Assembly (NCBI GenBank): GCA_013368445.1
Contig: JAACJO010000014.1
Coordinates: 558,001 to 622,000 of the forward strand
DNA length: 64,000 nt
Direction of reading: 5' to 3'
From: Leucocoprinus leucothites
Lineage: Eukaryota > Basidiomycota > Agaricomycetes > Agaricales > Agaricaceae
Shown: positions 11,901-24,480 of the stretch, piece by piece
Layout: every line of letters starts with the position of its first letter
Numbering within the stretch: the stretch's first letter is position 1
The notes under the pieces: model-generated
The model's input: the letters and a program-made list of their open reading frames with translations, nothing else
Database searches by the model: none
Told to the model about the DNA's origin: nothing
Made by a program: the position numbers and the translations under genes

Positions 11901-13130
11901 TTTATCCCAGCACAATCGGATTCACCAATTCGTGAGTTGGGCTACACGGCCCGTTTGAATCAAAATGAAACTTTGCGATAGATCCGGAGTGGCTGTCAGT
12001 TAAACCACTTACAGTGAGTCCGCATCTTGACAGTCATTCAAGTAGACTTAATCCGATGATGTATAGGGGTTGTTTCTCCCAGGAGAGAAAACAGAGATAT
12101 CTATAACGATTCACATAGAAATACGTATCGCTGAAGCGCTCAACCTCGGCTCTCGCGACATGAGCGGAACGCTCATACTTCATACTGTGCTTGGGAAGGA
12201 TCATTTCATTGCGATCTCTGGGGAATATCGTGCGTGCCAGTCTTCCTCGCTGATGTATATACAGACACGCTGACCATCATGATCTAGTTCCTTCATGTTA
12301 TGGAAATAAACTGGAAACCTTGATCCGACTTCCTGGGCCCATACGGAACTTGAAGTCGTCAGAAGACCTGCGCCCAGAAAATCATCCACTAAATGCTCCT
12401 GGAGAAATCATGCGCCTTGTTAATAGACTCATGAGTAACGCTAAACCACCAGATAATTTATTCTTACAACCTCCCGACGAAGACATGATCACAACGATCC
12501 GCGAAGTGCGTTGTCCATGGTCATTTCCCCGTAAAGCTCAATTACGATATTGATCACCTCCAGTGCCTCGATACTGGTGACGAGTTTCCCTGGCCTCTCG
12601 GGGAAGGTAAAGTCGAGGGAAAAGTTTCACATGCACTTGCACACGCTCTCCTCCAACTTCTAGATTCCCTGACAGAACCCATATTACCGTCAATATTACA
12701 CAGCCGCTGCGTCCAGATGATGAGTCGCGATGAGGCGTTCGAGGTCTGTGGCTCCACCCGTCCCTTTGGAGGTTAATTAAATCTCGAGAATCAGCTTCTT
12801 GATGCGCTTCAGCCCGCAGCAGTTAATGTGAATATTACTTTTTCACCTTGTGTGCTCTCTTGACACAACCTGTATCATTAGGTGTGGATTACAATCACCG
12901 CATTCCTACATTTCATATGTCAATCCTCGGAGGTTCCTGGCTACGCAGAGAGTATCGGTGAGCCTGATTGTGTGTTGACAAATTCAAACTCAATGTTCAT
13001 GTATATCATGATGCTGGCATACTCAGCTGGTATCTTCACAGCTGTCCTTATGCGAGATGATCCCAAATCAACAGCGCCTCCGATCTCTTCTATAGGGAAA
13101 CGGAAGTTTATACTCCAGTTCATCACATGA
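8939..13130 (+). CDS. OCRL/INPP5B-type inositol polyphosphate 5-phosphatase
   Basis: Intron-rich gene. The first introns are 9136-9189 and 9363-9415; later exons were located by motif. The N-terminal part (SLYVYKLRP-like segment, then TITPAGGQ) is followed by the phosphatase domain: FNVNGK near 9949, PDILVLGFQELDLS near 10215, DLNYRVDIPES near 11023, RRPAWTDRIL near 11418 and SDHRPVAANF near 11514. These are the Mg-binding and catalytic signatures of type II 5-phosphatases. Downstream lie an ASH-like stretch (a GxxFLLPGEK-type segment near 12066) and a RhoGAP-like region ending in APPISSIGKRKFILQF at 13125, the domain order of OCRL/INPP5B. The enzyme removes the 5-phosphate of phosphoinositides such as PI(4,5)P2 on Golgi and endosomal membranes. 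The RhoGAP-like part is usually inactive in this family. Confidence 0.85.
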
Positions 13131-13179
13131 CAGCACGGGGAGTGGGAGGCTACCAATGTACTGACCTATTACCTGAGGT

Positions 13180-13570
13180 CATAACATGTATATTTCTAGG
13201 ATGTACCTACAAACTACACTGGATGGACAGAAACAAAAAACGTTCCGGGCCTGATTGTCGCCTTAGAAACAGTGAGATGAGATGGTGTCAGGCCTTCACC
13301 TTTGGCCTGAATGTCTGAATCATCACTGTATCCAGTCTCTCCCCCCCTACAAGCTCACATTAGCACAGCCTTCAATCGTGACCTGGACCTTGAACAGAGC
13401 ATCTCTTGGACGCGATTGAACGAGGGGAGGACTACAAAGAATTCCCTTATGACACCTTTGAAAGCAGATGCAAATTCAAATTTTTGGGTTTAATCAACGA
13501 GCGTCATTTTGTGATCTTGGCGCCCATGGATAGTCCTAGGTTGGTGTGTAATTCCTCGGCACCTGCCAAA
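13180..13570 (+). other. Possible coding remnant or extra exons, unknown product
   Basis: After an AG at 13200 one frame reads DVPTNYTGWTETKNVPGLIV. A frame near 13409-13540 reads LDAIERGEDYKEFPYDTFES and goes on to CKFKFLGLINERHFVILAPM. Both have protein-like composition, but I could not join them into a gene with a start, and I recognise no family. They could be a small separate gene between the 5-phosphatase and cyclophilin-40. Confidence 0.25.
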
Positions 13571-13664
13571 GAGGGCTTTGGATCTTCCAGCACTAAGATA
13601 ACCATATGCCTGATATGACATTATCTGTATATTTTTTAGTGAATCCTCTTTCGCGTTTATCTAG

Positions 13665-15201
13665 CTAAGAAAAGAATTTCTTGTACGCTTTCTTTTCTTT
13701 TTCCTTCTGTTCTGCTCTACGCTGTTTGATTTTAGCAAGTTCCCCAGGAATAAGCGCGTCTTGAGGAGCGAGTTTGTTCGCTTCGACGAGATCTGCTTCC
13801 TGGTCATCTTCACTCTTCATGATACTGTGTGCCATTGCTCGGCGATACAATGCCTTGGCTGACGGTGGTACAATGTGATCAACTCGAGAACCGACACATA
13901 AACAAGGCGGCACACTGACCTTTATCCGCGGTATTGAGTTCCAAGGTGTCTAGAGCACGTGTAGCATTTGCGATAGCGATCATGGCATTGCTGGTCGAAG
14001 GCGGAACCGAGCGAATTGCAGCGAGAGAAGAATTCAGTAGAAGGGGTGCGAGCAATGCATTGTATGCTTGCTTCAGTTCCTCAGGTGAGTCCTCAGGAAT
14101 CTCCCGGAATGTATCGAGATAGCGGATGGACTCTAAATGAATTAGCGAATAGATAGGATCAATGAAAAACCATGAAAATGATGAGTGAATCATCACGTAC
14201 TCTGATATTTCTCAAGCGCCTGGTCGACGTTGCCTTCCTTGTAAAGCTTATTGCCGACTTCCCGAACGACTTTGGCGATCTCGATAACAGTTTCGGGCTT
14301 ACTCAAGTCACGGTCTTCATCATCAGGATAATCTTCATAAGGATCACCCTCGGTTACGACGCCTTGCTCGGTAAGAGAGGGGTCATCAGGCGATAGTTCG
14401 CCGCAGTCGGTGATAGTTACAGCAGCCTGGGGAACATCGCCACTAGAAGTAGGGTTGTTCTCAATCCTGCGGACTGATGAAGTTTTTAGTTCAATCAACA
14501 AATCAGAGTAGGGAGAACGAGTTACCGATTGATTTGCCCTTAATGACCTCCCCGTACACGACGTGCTTCCCATCAAGATGAGGTGTTGGAGCAACGGTGA
14601 TGAAGAATTGCGAACCGTTGGTGTTTGAACCGGCGTTTGCCTGAAGATGGCAAATAAATACGATTGGTGTTGAAAGCATCCGGAGTAGTAACGACTCACC
14701 ATGGAAAGCAGGAATGGCTTTGTATGTTTCACAGGGAAGGCTTCATCCTCGAATTTTTCCCCGTATATTGATTCGCCACCAGTACCTGTTGTCAACATGC
14801 TATCAGGACTTTCTGACCTTCTAAGGTTTAAAGATATATCATGCCATTTCCAGCGGTGAAATCACCGCCCTGACACATGAAACTATGGCACCACGACAGT
14901 CAGCTGTCATATCCGGGCTTCATTGTAAGCAATCCGAACTTAGTACCCTTTGATAACACGGTGAAAGCCTGACCCCTTATAGTGCAAGGGTTTTCCTAGT
15001 TTTCCAATCCCCTTTTCACCGGTACATAGTGCGCCTACCTCTTGGGTTAGCCTGAGTATCAGAGACGAGATGAGGATCTCACTCACGAAAGTTCTCTGCT
15101 GTCTTGGGGACAAGATCATTGTACAGAGAGAATACGACGCGACCTGCTGGTTTGTCACCAATATTGATATCAAAATAGGTGATTGGTCTTTGTGAAGCCA
15201 T
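13665..15201 (-). CDS. Cyclophilin-40 type peptidyl-prolyl isomerase with TPR domain
   Basis: The start at 15201 begins [20 protein letters not shown], the usual cyclophilin N-terminus. The catalytic arginine lies in [24 protein letters not shown] and [20 protein letters not shown] follow; the histidine in DGKHV replaces the tryptophan of cyclophilin A, as is usual for Cyp40. The second half carries [20 protein letters not shown], the first TPR helix pair, then [17 protein letters not shown] and a basic KKAYKKFFS end. Several short introns separate these parts. Cyp40 (Cpr6/Cpr7 in yeast) is a cytosolic Hsp90 co-chaperone. It is convergent with the 5-phosphatase gene. Confidence 0.9.
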
Positions 15202-17034
15202 TTCAAAAACCAAGAATCAAAAGGCAAAGAGGAGATGAGATCGTTGAACAGAAGTTTACCGGTTATTATTCCGTGATCATCAACCTTTATGTCACCAGAG
15301 AGGGTTACGTAACGTGGTGGAAAGTGCTGGAAAAAGAGAGAAAGAGTACACAGTGTTTCAGTGATTGAACGAACTTTCCTCGACGATATGCCTGCGAGAG
15401 GTGATGCGACACCGTACACACATGAAAGTGTCGACTTGATCTCGCGGTTTCATTTGATGTCGGTAGTTAGTTGACCTCACAGTTGCCAGCGGTGGGGCCT
15501 TGATCATTAATACCGCTTAATACTTCCGACTCTTCCAATGAGCTCCCTGAGCCCGACCTGACTCCGAGCATGTATTTCCGAACAGTGACTTAGAACAAAG
15601 TAGTGGTTTGCTGATCAGCAGACATTTAATTGTCCTAACTTCACAGCCGAGTGCTCCGTTGTTCTGGGTAATCATGACACTGGCGACTCCAATCTGCGAT
15701 CCTCCCTTCGATATGTTGTCTGCGTAGCTCTATCTCAGATTTCTCAAGCAGAAGTTGAATGCAGGTTCTTCCCTGATTTCTAGGGAGAAAAAATTGTCGG
15801 TCGAATACGAGTGGGTGAGTAAAAGCCCTCCTTTGTTAGATTCACTTTTTTAAAAAGAAAAAATCACAAATTTATTTGCCGGTGCTTAAAGGTATTCCGT
15901 CCATCTACAAGGTACATAGAGAAACGCCAGGGATATAACACTACCACGAAAATAACGACCCGAAGGTCCCAACGGCCTGATAGGGCGTCCATAGACGAGA
16001 CCATCATCAGTGAGCGCCTTGATCGCAAGCTGGTCCTGAGAGAGACTCGGTCAGGCTCGGCACGAAGGTATCAAATTAGTTGCACAACCACAACCTTGCC
16101 CATCCCCTCCATTGCCATAATGTATGAACCATTACTTAATCGTACGTGACCAGCTGACTGCATCCGGTCCATGCGTTCAACTCGTCATGGACTTTGAAGA
16201 CACATACTATCGCACTCCTGATAGCGCTCCTGATAGGCACGAGAAGATTTGTGTAATTGCCCTTCTTCGAATCTCCATTATACGCCGAAATTAACGTCCA
16301 GAGGTTCTCGTGACAGGAGCATGACGTCGAAACTGAACAAATCATCGTAAGCGTCTTCTGTAGCTCCATCTAAACCTTGTTTCAATGCGGCGTTTTGGCC
16401 TAGGACTAACAAGGCCGAATACAAGGCCGAATACTAAGCCGTCATTGTTCACAACTGAAGCAGAACGTCTCGGCCTACTTACAAAAGCCCAGAGATAGCC
16501 CACCTCGAATGGGACACTGAGCGATGATTATCCGCTAGGTAGCTACATACTTCCAGGTGTCTCCGTCCTTAACTGTCCGACATATCCTATTGTCTAATCC
16601 TGAAGAAAAACGTCAGGAAAAGCAGACTTGTCGAATCAGACCACCGCGAAAGCCTCGCCTTTGTTCTGAACTTCACATGCGAATCCAATCTGTCATGATC
16701 GAGGGCCGTCCTTGAATAAAGCTTAAGCGCTCCTCCGTTACAACATGATGAGTCTACACCGGGAGCTGCACTATATGCGAAATAACGCTCTAGATATCAA
16801 ATACCCGATGATGGTGGCTGGGCCGCAGAGAACGGTGCCGACTACGCTTCGGTAAATTCGAGTCCTGCAGGACACAGGGAAGGTGGGAAACCAATGATCA
16901 GGCACTACGGCCCTTGTGGGTCCTGGTCGGTTCTCCGAGGACTTAAGAAACTCCAGAATCTCGATCCCATCGAACGCCTTCAGGCATCGCGGTTCTACCT
17001 TGCAGCTTGGGGGACGCCCGGAGTGTATTGTCTG
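15202..17034. other. Intergenic region with no recognised gene
   Basis: About 1.8 kb of short frames only. A local direct repeat (GCTCCTGATAG-like) occurs near 16210-16235, and AAGGCCGAATAC repeats near 16411-16435. Nothing else stands out. Confidence 0.4.
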
Positions 17035-17042
17035 TATATAAG
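17035..17042 (+). promoter_or_regulatory. TATA box of the P450 gene
   Basis: TATATAAG, 75 bp upstream of the ATG at 17117. An in-frame ATG at 17048 is too close to this box to be the main start. Confidence 0.5.
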
Positions 17043-17116
17043 CCCTCATGCGTGCCCGTCTCTTGTCATTCATCTCCGCCTCATTCCTCTTCTTCAAACC
17101 ATTCCCTCGAGACCGG

Positions 17117-19232
17117 ATGACTCAACTCCTGACTGCTATCGATCTCGGCCTTGGACTGGTTGGTATCTTCGTCATTCGACAACTATTCCGTCGAAGGCCT
17201 ATCGCCCCCCTGCCTCCCGGTCCCAGATCATGGCCACTGCTTGGCAACCTATTGAACATGCCGACCTCCAAGGAATGGGTGACATTTGCAAATTGGGGAG
17301 AAAAATGGGGTAAGTGTTACTTCTGTTAAGCCAATAATCAGGTACTTAATATATATCCAGGCGACTTGGTCTCTGTTTCTGTCTTCGGTCAGAAAATGAT
17401 GATTGTGAACTCTGCTGAAGTCGCGACAGAACTACTGGAGAAAAGGGGTTCCATCTACTCCGACCGACCAGTCATGGAAATGGGCGGAGAAATGGTCGGC
17501 TGGAAAAACACTCTCGTCCTGGTCCCCTACGGTGAACGCTTTCGAAGCTACCGAAGATACTTCCATCAATTGATTGGAAGCAGCATCTCAATGTCACATT
17601 TCCATCCTATTGAGGAGGCTGAGACCCACAATTTTCTCAAACATCTCCTCTCCGAGCCCCAAGATCTAGCCAAGCATATTCGCAAGTACGTACGGTCTTC
17701 TTCCGAGCGTCTGATTGCATTTTCACACTCAAAAAGGACCGCCGGTGCGATCATCCTCCGCATTTCCCATGGCTACCAAGTAAAGGAGACCGACGATCCT
17801 TTCGTCACCCTTGCTGATGTAGCCACTGAACAATTTTCGCTGTCCACGGCCCCAGGCGGGTTTCTAGTCAACCTCATTCCTCTACGTGAGTTTACTGCAC
17901 CATTTGTCTAGCACGGTATCTGACAAGGCTATTCGGCTCTTTCTTCAGTGCGCCGACTTCCTGATTGGTTCCCTGGGACCGGTTTCAAAAGGACGGCTCG
18001 GGAATGGGCGAGCACGTTGCATGAGATGATAGAAGCTCCTCACCAATACGTGAAGGACCAAATGGTGGGTTCGCTGTGGGTTCGCTGGAATCACCGTGGC
18101 TAAATGTATCACGCGGGCACAGGCGGCAGGAGCTGCACCACCATCTTTCACAGCAAATCTTTTGGTGGAACCCGACTTGACTCCAGAGAAGGAGTTCGAT
18201 ATCAAATGGTCCGCAGGTTCACTCTACTCAGGGGGTGCTGATACAGTAAGTTTATCTATTCAGAATTCGTCGCAGTACGCGAACCTGAGGCCAACGGCTA
18301 TGCTAATTCCCCGTCGAAAATAGACGGTCTCGGCTATTTACGCTTTTTTCAAAGCCATGGCTCTGTACCCTGAAGTTGCTGCTGCCGCTCAGGCAGAGAT
18401 TGATTCCGTGGTGGGATCGGATAGGCTTCCATCCTTTGCCGATAGAAATGACCTGCCTTACGTGAACGCACTTGCACTCGAGGTTCTGCGGTGGCATTCT
18501 GTAGTACCAACGGGTACGTTGATAACTCTTCTCATCTGGTCAGAGGGCTTGAGGCTATTCCTTGATTAGGTGTTCCTCATGTCGTGATGGAAGATGACCT
18601 CTACAATGGATATCTCATTCCAAAGGGCTCACTGATAATCCCGAATATCTGGTTTGTCGCCTTTCATCAACGCCACCAAGAACCTTGAAATGAAATGTTG
18701 TTGTCTCTCTTAGGAAAATGCTTCACGACCCAAGAAGCTACTCGGACCCAATGACTTTTAATCCAAACCGGTTCCTTGGCTCTAACCCAGAATCAGACCC
18801 TCGGCAGATATGCTTTGGTTTCGGAAGAAGGTGGGTTCTGGTCAGAACTTCTGCCGCTCTTCGGTTGCTAACCCCAACTTCGATAGAATTTGCCCAGGTT
18901 CGCCTTCGCGTATCAATGCAAATGTCTCAATTTTTTATGTTGATCGTTTGCTTCTCTTCTCCCTAGGACGGGTACTGGCAGACGCTTCTGTCTTCATTTC
19001 ATGCGCTATGAGCCTAGCTGTCTTCAACATATCTAAGTATGTGGAAGATGGACGTGCCATTGAGCCTGTTGTAGATCAAACAACCGGTACAATTAGGTAT
19101 GGTGTCGATTACCTTCTCAAAGTCTCTTCGTGATTAACCGTTGATCAAATTGCCAGCCACCCGACCAGTTTCCAATGTACCATCAAACCGCGGTCTGAAA
19201 AGGCTGTCGCTTTGATCAACGCTGAAGCCTGA
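17117..19232 (+). CDS. Cytochrome P450 monooxygenase (basidiomycete type)
   Basis: The start ATG at 17117 opens a membrane anchor ([15 protein letters not shown]) and the proline-rich hinge [14 protein letters not shown]. Exons then give the C-helix region [10 protein letters not shown], the I-helix [14 protein letters not shown] (near 18210-18330), the ExxR motif LEVLRW (near 18480), the PNRF segment and the heme-binding loop FGFGRR-ICPG, whose cysteine is the iron ligand. The loop is split by an intron of about 55 bp near 18831-18890. The C-terminus reads [20 protein letters not shown]. The architecture resembles the CYP64/O-methylsterigmatocystin-oxidoreductase-like families expanded in basidiomycetes. 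It would act at the ER with a P450 reductase; the substrate is unknown. No biosynthetic backbone gene lies nearby. The intron at 17686-17736 is 51 bp with no stop in frame. Confidence 0.92.
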
Positions 19233-20029
19233 GGCTTAACGGTACTGACTGAGGCCTATGTATATTCCGTGGCAGTAAGGGGCTTCTATTCTTCTAGTGA
19301 TGTCTATACTTGGGATTTTGTGGCAAATAGGATTTGTTCTTTGACTTTCCTCGGATCTTTCTATCGGGCAATGGCAGGTGGGAGTTACGGTCCACGGTCC
19401 ATCCCCGCTCTAATACCTGTTCATACATGACTATAAATACCTTTCTTCCTAAAACCCTTATCTTCGCTCTAGCACTTGCTCCTGTGTAAAGATATGTAAT
19501 ATAATCACGTAGGCTCCTTTGTTATTGGATCATCTCTGGTGTCTATTCATAAACATGACTGCGAGCCTAAGTACAAGAGCATCAGGTTCTGAAGTTACTC
19601 CAGACAAGACTTATTAAGTGACTTGAAAGGGGTTCCCTCAAGGCCTCGAGGAGGGAATGACAAGGAATGACAAATTTGCTTATGTTCAAATCGTGTCATC
19701 AGGATTTTCCTTCCATGAGATGAAGTCAGTTGACATTTCACATCCGAGGGGACAGATGAGAGGGCGATTGTAGCAGCCCACAGATCCGAGGTTCCAGTAA
19801 TTGACAAGAACTGGGTACCTGATTTCACAGTCCCTATAAACGCTATTGCCAGAGTGTAAGAAGGCATCCATTTACTTTCTTGTCCCGTGGAAGCTGAGTT
19901 AAGGGACATGTAAATTGGGTGGGTTTTACTCGAAGGGGAAAAAACAACTTGAAGTGAGTCTCACACTAAGCCCTTGTGCGATAATCTCGACACTCGAGGA
20001 ACAATAATTAGAGCGAGATAAGGAGTGAC
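19233..20029. other. Intergenic region downstream of the P450
   Basis: Short frames only. The minus-strand frame at 19595-19909 has no recognised domain. No repeat or RNA gene was recognised. Confidence 0.4.
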
Positions 20030-20505
20030 CGAGACACCAGGAAGCCCTAAGGGCAAGGCAATGAACCTGGTACCTCGGAATTCTGTTACCGCGGTAGTAG
20101 GAAGACGGTAAGAGAAAAGGTGGCCGGCGGACTAAGTAGTGTCAGTCGAGGGGGATACCCTTGATGCATTTATTTTAATGCCCTCAAGTAGTCGTTCTTG
20201 GGCAGCTATTGGCCCTCTTTTCGACCGCCATCATATAGAATTTGATGTAGCCAGCAACGAGTACTCAAATCTAGGGTGGTAAAGAGGCATGACATAGGAG
20301 AAAGTATAGGGCCCATTTGAGGGTACGGGTGACGTTGAGGCGACCCGCCATACTCCCGCCATGGGGCCCTTGAGGGTAGTACCTTTTGCCTTCGAAGCCG
20401 CGGATCGGCTTCCTCTATTAGCGGTAAAGAGCGAGGAGCATTAGAGTTTACTAGCAATTGAGGCTGAATGTCAAAAGGGTCCATAGTGTTGAACGATACA
20501 GGCAT
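20030..20505 (-). mobile_element. Decayed Ty3/gypsy-type reverse transcriptase fragment
   Basis: Read on the minus strand, one frame contains FTTLDLSTRCWLHQI (about 20235-20285). This lines up with the F(S/T)TLDL..GYWQI motif A of Ty3/gypsy reverse transcriptase. Just before it stands HPYPQMGPIL, like the YPLP..D.IL segment that precedes motif A. Further on (about 20040-20095) another frame reads TEFRGTRFIALPLGL, matching the T.F.T..G.FE..VMPFGL motif B. The order and orientation are right, but the pieces lie in different frames with stops between, so this is a relic. No LTRs, integrase or protease were recognised. Confidence 0.55.
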
Positions 20506-20509
20506 GGAG

Positions 20510-23500
20510 CCGAGAGGTCCTAACCCGGGCTGTAGAAGAAACGTCCAAAAACAAGCCTCCGCGATGATAGGGAACAGGTATCAGGTTAGAGCCCATGAGT
20601 TGCTGCGAGGGCACGGTTCCAGCCCGAAGACAGAATTCTTGGATTTTCAGTTGGGAGGTTGAGAGCTTTTCACGTCCCCGAATCCGAAGGAATGGGCCCA
20701 GTTTTGGTGATGCTAGTACTCCAGACGACCCTCCAAGCGGACAGTTTTCCTGATGGTCAATTCATGAAGTCTGAAATCGGACAAATGTTGTGAAGTATAT
20801 AAGCATTGAGACGAAAATCCACAAAGTTAACGCCCAGCTTTGGGCTTAAAGAAGCGGAAGAAAGCACAAGCGGCGAGCCATGCAGGCAGTGACCTGGAAC
20901 TTGCTGATGCCGGACTTGGCCGGGAATCGATACTGATGCATCAATCACTCAGAAAACTCGAGGAAGCAGCGATTGCTGCCGAGTTATCAGCCAGTGCAAG
21001 TTTCAAAGTCTCACGACAACATAAAGCCTGATGTTTTTACATCAAATAAGACACATGCTGGCCGGGCAAGGACCGTTGTTTTAAGCCCAACTACAGTTGA
21101 TTCATTTCATCGAAACCTCCAAGTCAGTCAAGTTCCTCTAACTGGGCAATCATTTCGAATGGGCCAGAATACCAGGACTTGTTAAACCGAACTGATAAAC
21201 AGCAGTCCCAAGTTATACCTTTCTGTGGTTCCTCCCCCAAGTGAAATCCTTGGAATATGTGCAATTCCTCTCTCTCCTGGGACACAACAATCTTGGCAGG
21301 ACTTCGTCGAGCCAAAGAAAGTAAACGAGGCAGTGTATTACACTGCCGACCATTTTCACATTGCCGACCATTTTCTAGCATTAGTGTCACATGTAGCAAC
21401 TTAAGCCAATCTCCTGAGCTTAAGTTGAAGAGGGTGCTCATGCGCTATGTACTTAGTGCATGCATTTGACCAAGCCCCTTCGTCACAAATGTTCTGGGAA
21501 CCACGTGAAGAATTCGGTGCCGAGGCCCGATCATCTATGTTGATGGAATCAATGATGACAAGACGGATGTGGGTGCTGGGTGGCGTCAATCCCACTTCAG
21601 ACAACAAGTTTTATTACTCTCCATTTTATCCCACAAGAAATTCACTAATAGAGGTTTGATGGTTTGGATAGAACAATAGCGAGTTTAATATATTTTTTCT
21701 TCAGCACTTCTAACCCCTCGGACTGTTGATAAAGTCCTCGAGGTTTCAAGAGAGACTCGATACACTAGTTATGAGGCACGACAAAAGCAAAGTGGGCTGA
21801 CTTTAGACCATGGTACACGTTATAGAGAAAGCACGAGGTGCTTATGCGCTAACTCTCGAACCTAATGACCACATTCCCTGCCCTGAATGATCGTCAAACC
21901 CTTGTAATCTGTTGTGGGTCCACTAGCAATCCGAAATCCGGGATCCTCCTCAGATTTGAAGATAAACAGAACCTTCCTTGATTGTCAGAAACGCAATCAT
22001 GCGGGCTGGTAACTATTATTTGACAGATAGCATAGGTCTAGGACGAAAGTTTCACAAAAACCAAACAAACCCAGAAATGCCGGTCACGGCCCATGACAAA
22101 AGTTTGGGCTGCATTTGCCCCCTTCCTGTAGCTGGTCAGAATTTAAATGAACACGCAGAAAGGACATTGAGCCCTATGATGGCTTGCTATTTATCTGAAC
22201 AGCTCGAATTCAATGATGGTCCAATTCACTCATAATGCTGCCCCAGTGTACCACTACATTACAGTTAACAAAGGAATCAACCCCATCTTTCCCCAGACAA
22301 TCAGCGGAGAAATATGCATTACAGTATCCCCAAAGGAAAGAAGAAAAACGCAAACACCAATATGATCTCACAGGATCCACTAAAAACGGAGACCCGCACC
22401 TTCCATTCAAGGCCAAACGTCGACAAAGGATCCGCACAATTCAGGAGTCCGACAATGTGAGAACGAGGCACATTGTTTGGGGCGTAAATATACGGAGAGA
22501 TCAACGAAACACAAGGCGCGTCTCGCAGAGCAGAGATCGGCAAATTTGCCGAGAAAAGGGACATCTCCGCCAGAGAACAAAGGAAAGCATTTACGTCGGC
22601 CATTTGATATGCTGCAGTGGGCGGGTGCTCTGCTTGAAAAAAACCGGCAAATGTTTCCTGGATACTAATCGCTTGGTAATCTGGACCTGTAATCACGCTG
22701 GCTGTTCAGAGCGGCTCCCCATTTGAACCATGAAATCCTACAAGATGAAGTTTAGTCGAGTTCCGCCATGACTAGAATTAATAAAGCAGCTCAATAAGAG
22801 TCCTTACCAAATGCGCTGTCCCGTCAACCACTGTACACACGCGCATCCCTCGCCACCGCCCAGAGTCAACACTTATTCGCAACAATCAATTGAGCAATAT
22901 TAAGTAGACATCCTGATAATCCACCGGTTGAGCTAATGCTTAGTTAAAAAACATGAGACCTCAAGAAAACGATTTGGGTGCCAAGCTTAAAATGTGTTAA
23001 CCTAGTACACAAGTGAGTAAATACCGTACACGACTGAATACTCACCTACAAGCCCAGGTGACGTCCACGATGATCGTGTACTCAGTGGCTTTAACGCCAC
23101 ACAGGGGATCGCAATAGAGCAGACAATCAGAAGGTACGCCAGACGACTGGTAGGTTCCCAGATAACTGTAAAAGCCGAAAAGCACCACCATAAATTACTA
23201 CGCAATCTGAATGGCCACTATCAGAAAACTGAATCAGTGGGGTGTGTGGGGGAGAGGGGTAAGATTAAACACGATTCAATCCCAAGAATCCAGATACGAC
23301 CGACGTTCGGACAACCACATTAAACTTTCTGATGATCACCTTAACGCATCCTCTAACTTACCACACAAGAGAAAGATCCGGTCGAAGAACCGTGCAGGTT
23401 AACTCGTAGCCTCAAAAGTGCGACTCATGCAACTGGCATGGGTACAGGGCATCCCGGAGCTAGATCAACCGCGTGTAAGGTTTGTGGGCACACCGTGATA

Positions 23501-24430
23501 TGCCTGCGGCTGCGACCAGGTTCGTTCAAGTTCGTAGCACGAGGTCGGGTCTTATCCGTGCCCTTACCCAAGGACGAAAAGAGCAGAACGCTACGGTGCG
23601 AGATTCCGACCCAGTGTAGATGCTCCATGATGCCGAGGGGTAGACTTTGGAGGTAACCTCAATGAACTTGAAGTCTTGGGGAGTGTCGCCGCCGCCGCCA
23701 CGCACCCGAGGGAATCTATACCTGTACCAGTGATGGCAAGGCCCTAGATGAACGAAATCCGAGGGAGGGGGACAAGAGAAAGGTATCTTCAGCGAGTTCA
23801 CTACTTGCGCCCAGCATCGTGGAATCAACACCATTCCTCGCAAAAACCTGTGAAGCCTTAGGTCAGTAATAACAATAGTTACACTCATGGGGAGGACGGT
23901 GAATACCTTCTACCGATCGACCGGCCAATAAGTACCGCTTGGAGCTTTACACAGCCCAGACCGCCGACCATCCAACCAGCCAGGCCGAGACCATAGGAGG
24001 AGAAAAAACAGCTTGTTCTTCATATTCGACCGGTATACCGAGCCTGAGTCCGGATAAACCAATACTCAACGGACTCCACCACCTTGCGGCATTTTAACAC
24101 CAACTCGCCAAAATCCCCTTTTTTCGGGACTTTCGAGGCGCATAACGACTTTGAAACCGGGCCTGAAAACACTGGCTTCCTGGCATTGACACTCCCGGGA
24201 CATCGGTCGACGCCGCGGCGTACTATAAGTAAGTGACAAATGTCAAAACTCGAAGATCAAGGGCCCCGGGGGGCGAAGGGCGAAGAAAAAACCCAAGTAA
24301 GTTGAAGTGGAAACACAAATGTCAAAAGTTCCACTTCTAGTGTGGCGGTGGACGTCTTTGCTATAGTAAAGACAATAGAAAAACCGAAATAAAATCAGTT
24401 TAGCCAGGTCTTTTAGTAGGTAGGTCATAA
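20510..24430. other. Gene-poor region, part 1
   Basis: Many short frames on both strands with no recognised domain. The overlapping frames at 22235-22726 (plus) and 22319-22696 (minus) are the longest but lack motifs. A short tandem duplication, two copies of TGCCGACCATTTTC, lies near 21344-21375. The region may be further decayed transposon DNA linked to the reverse transcriptase relic. Confidence 0.35.
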
Positions 24431-24439
24431 TCTCACCTG

Positions 24440-24480
24440 TCAGTCAATCATCCATCCCATCCCATCCCATCTATCCACCA
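24440..24480. repeat. CATCC-type short tandem repeat
   Basis: Several copies of CATCC/CATCCC in a row near 24449-24470. Confidence 0.5.

Noticed and set aside
16780..16880. tRNA-like TTCGAGTCC segment
   Set aside because: No matching acceptor, D or anticodon arms could be folded around it.
17048..17116. In-frame upstream ATG of the P450
   Set aside because: It lies only 6 bp after the TATATAAG box, so transcription most likely starts downstream of it. The ATG at 17117 directly precedes the membrane anchor.
22235..22726. Overlapping long frames on both strands
   Set aside because: No start context, domain or exon partners; lysine/arginine-rich on one strand and without motif on the other. 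Not supported as a gene.
24440..24480. CATCC repeats as telomere-like sequence
   Set aside because: Too few copies and not the fungal TTAGGG-type unit; a simple microsatellite.
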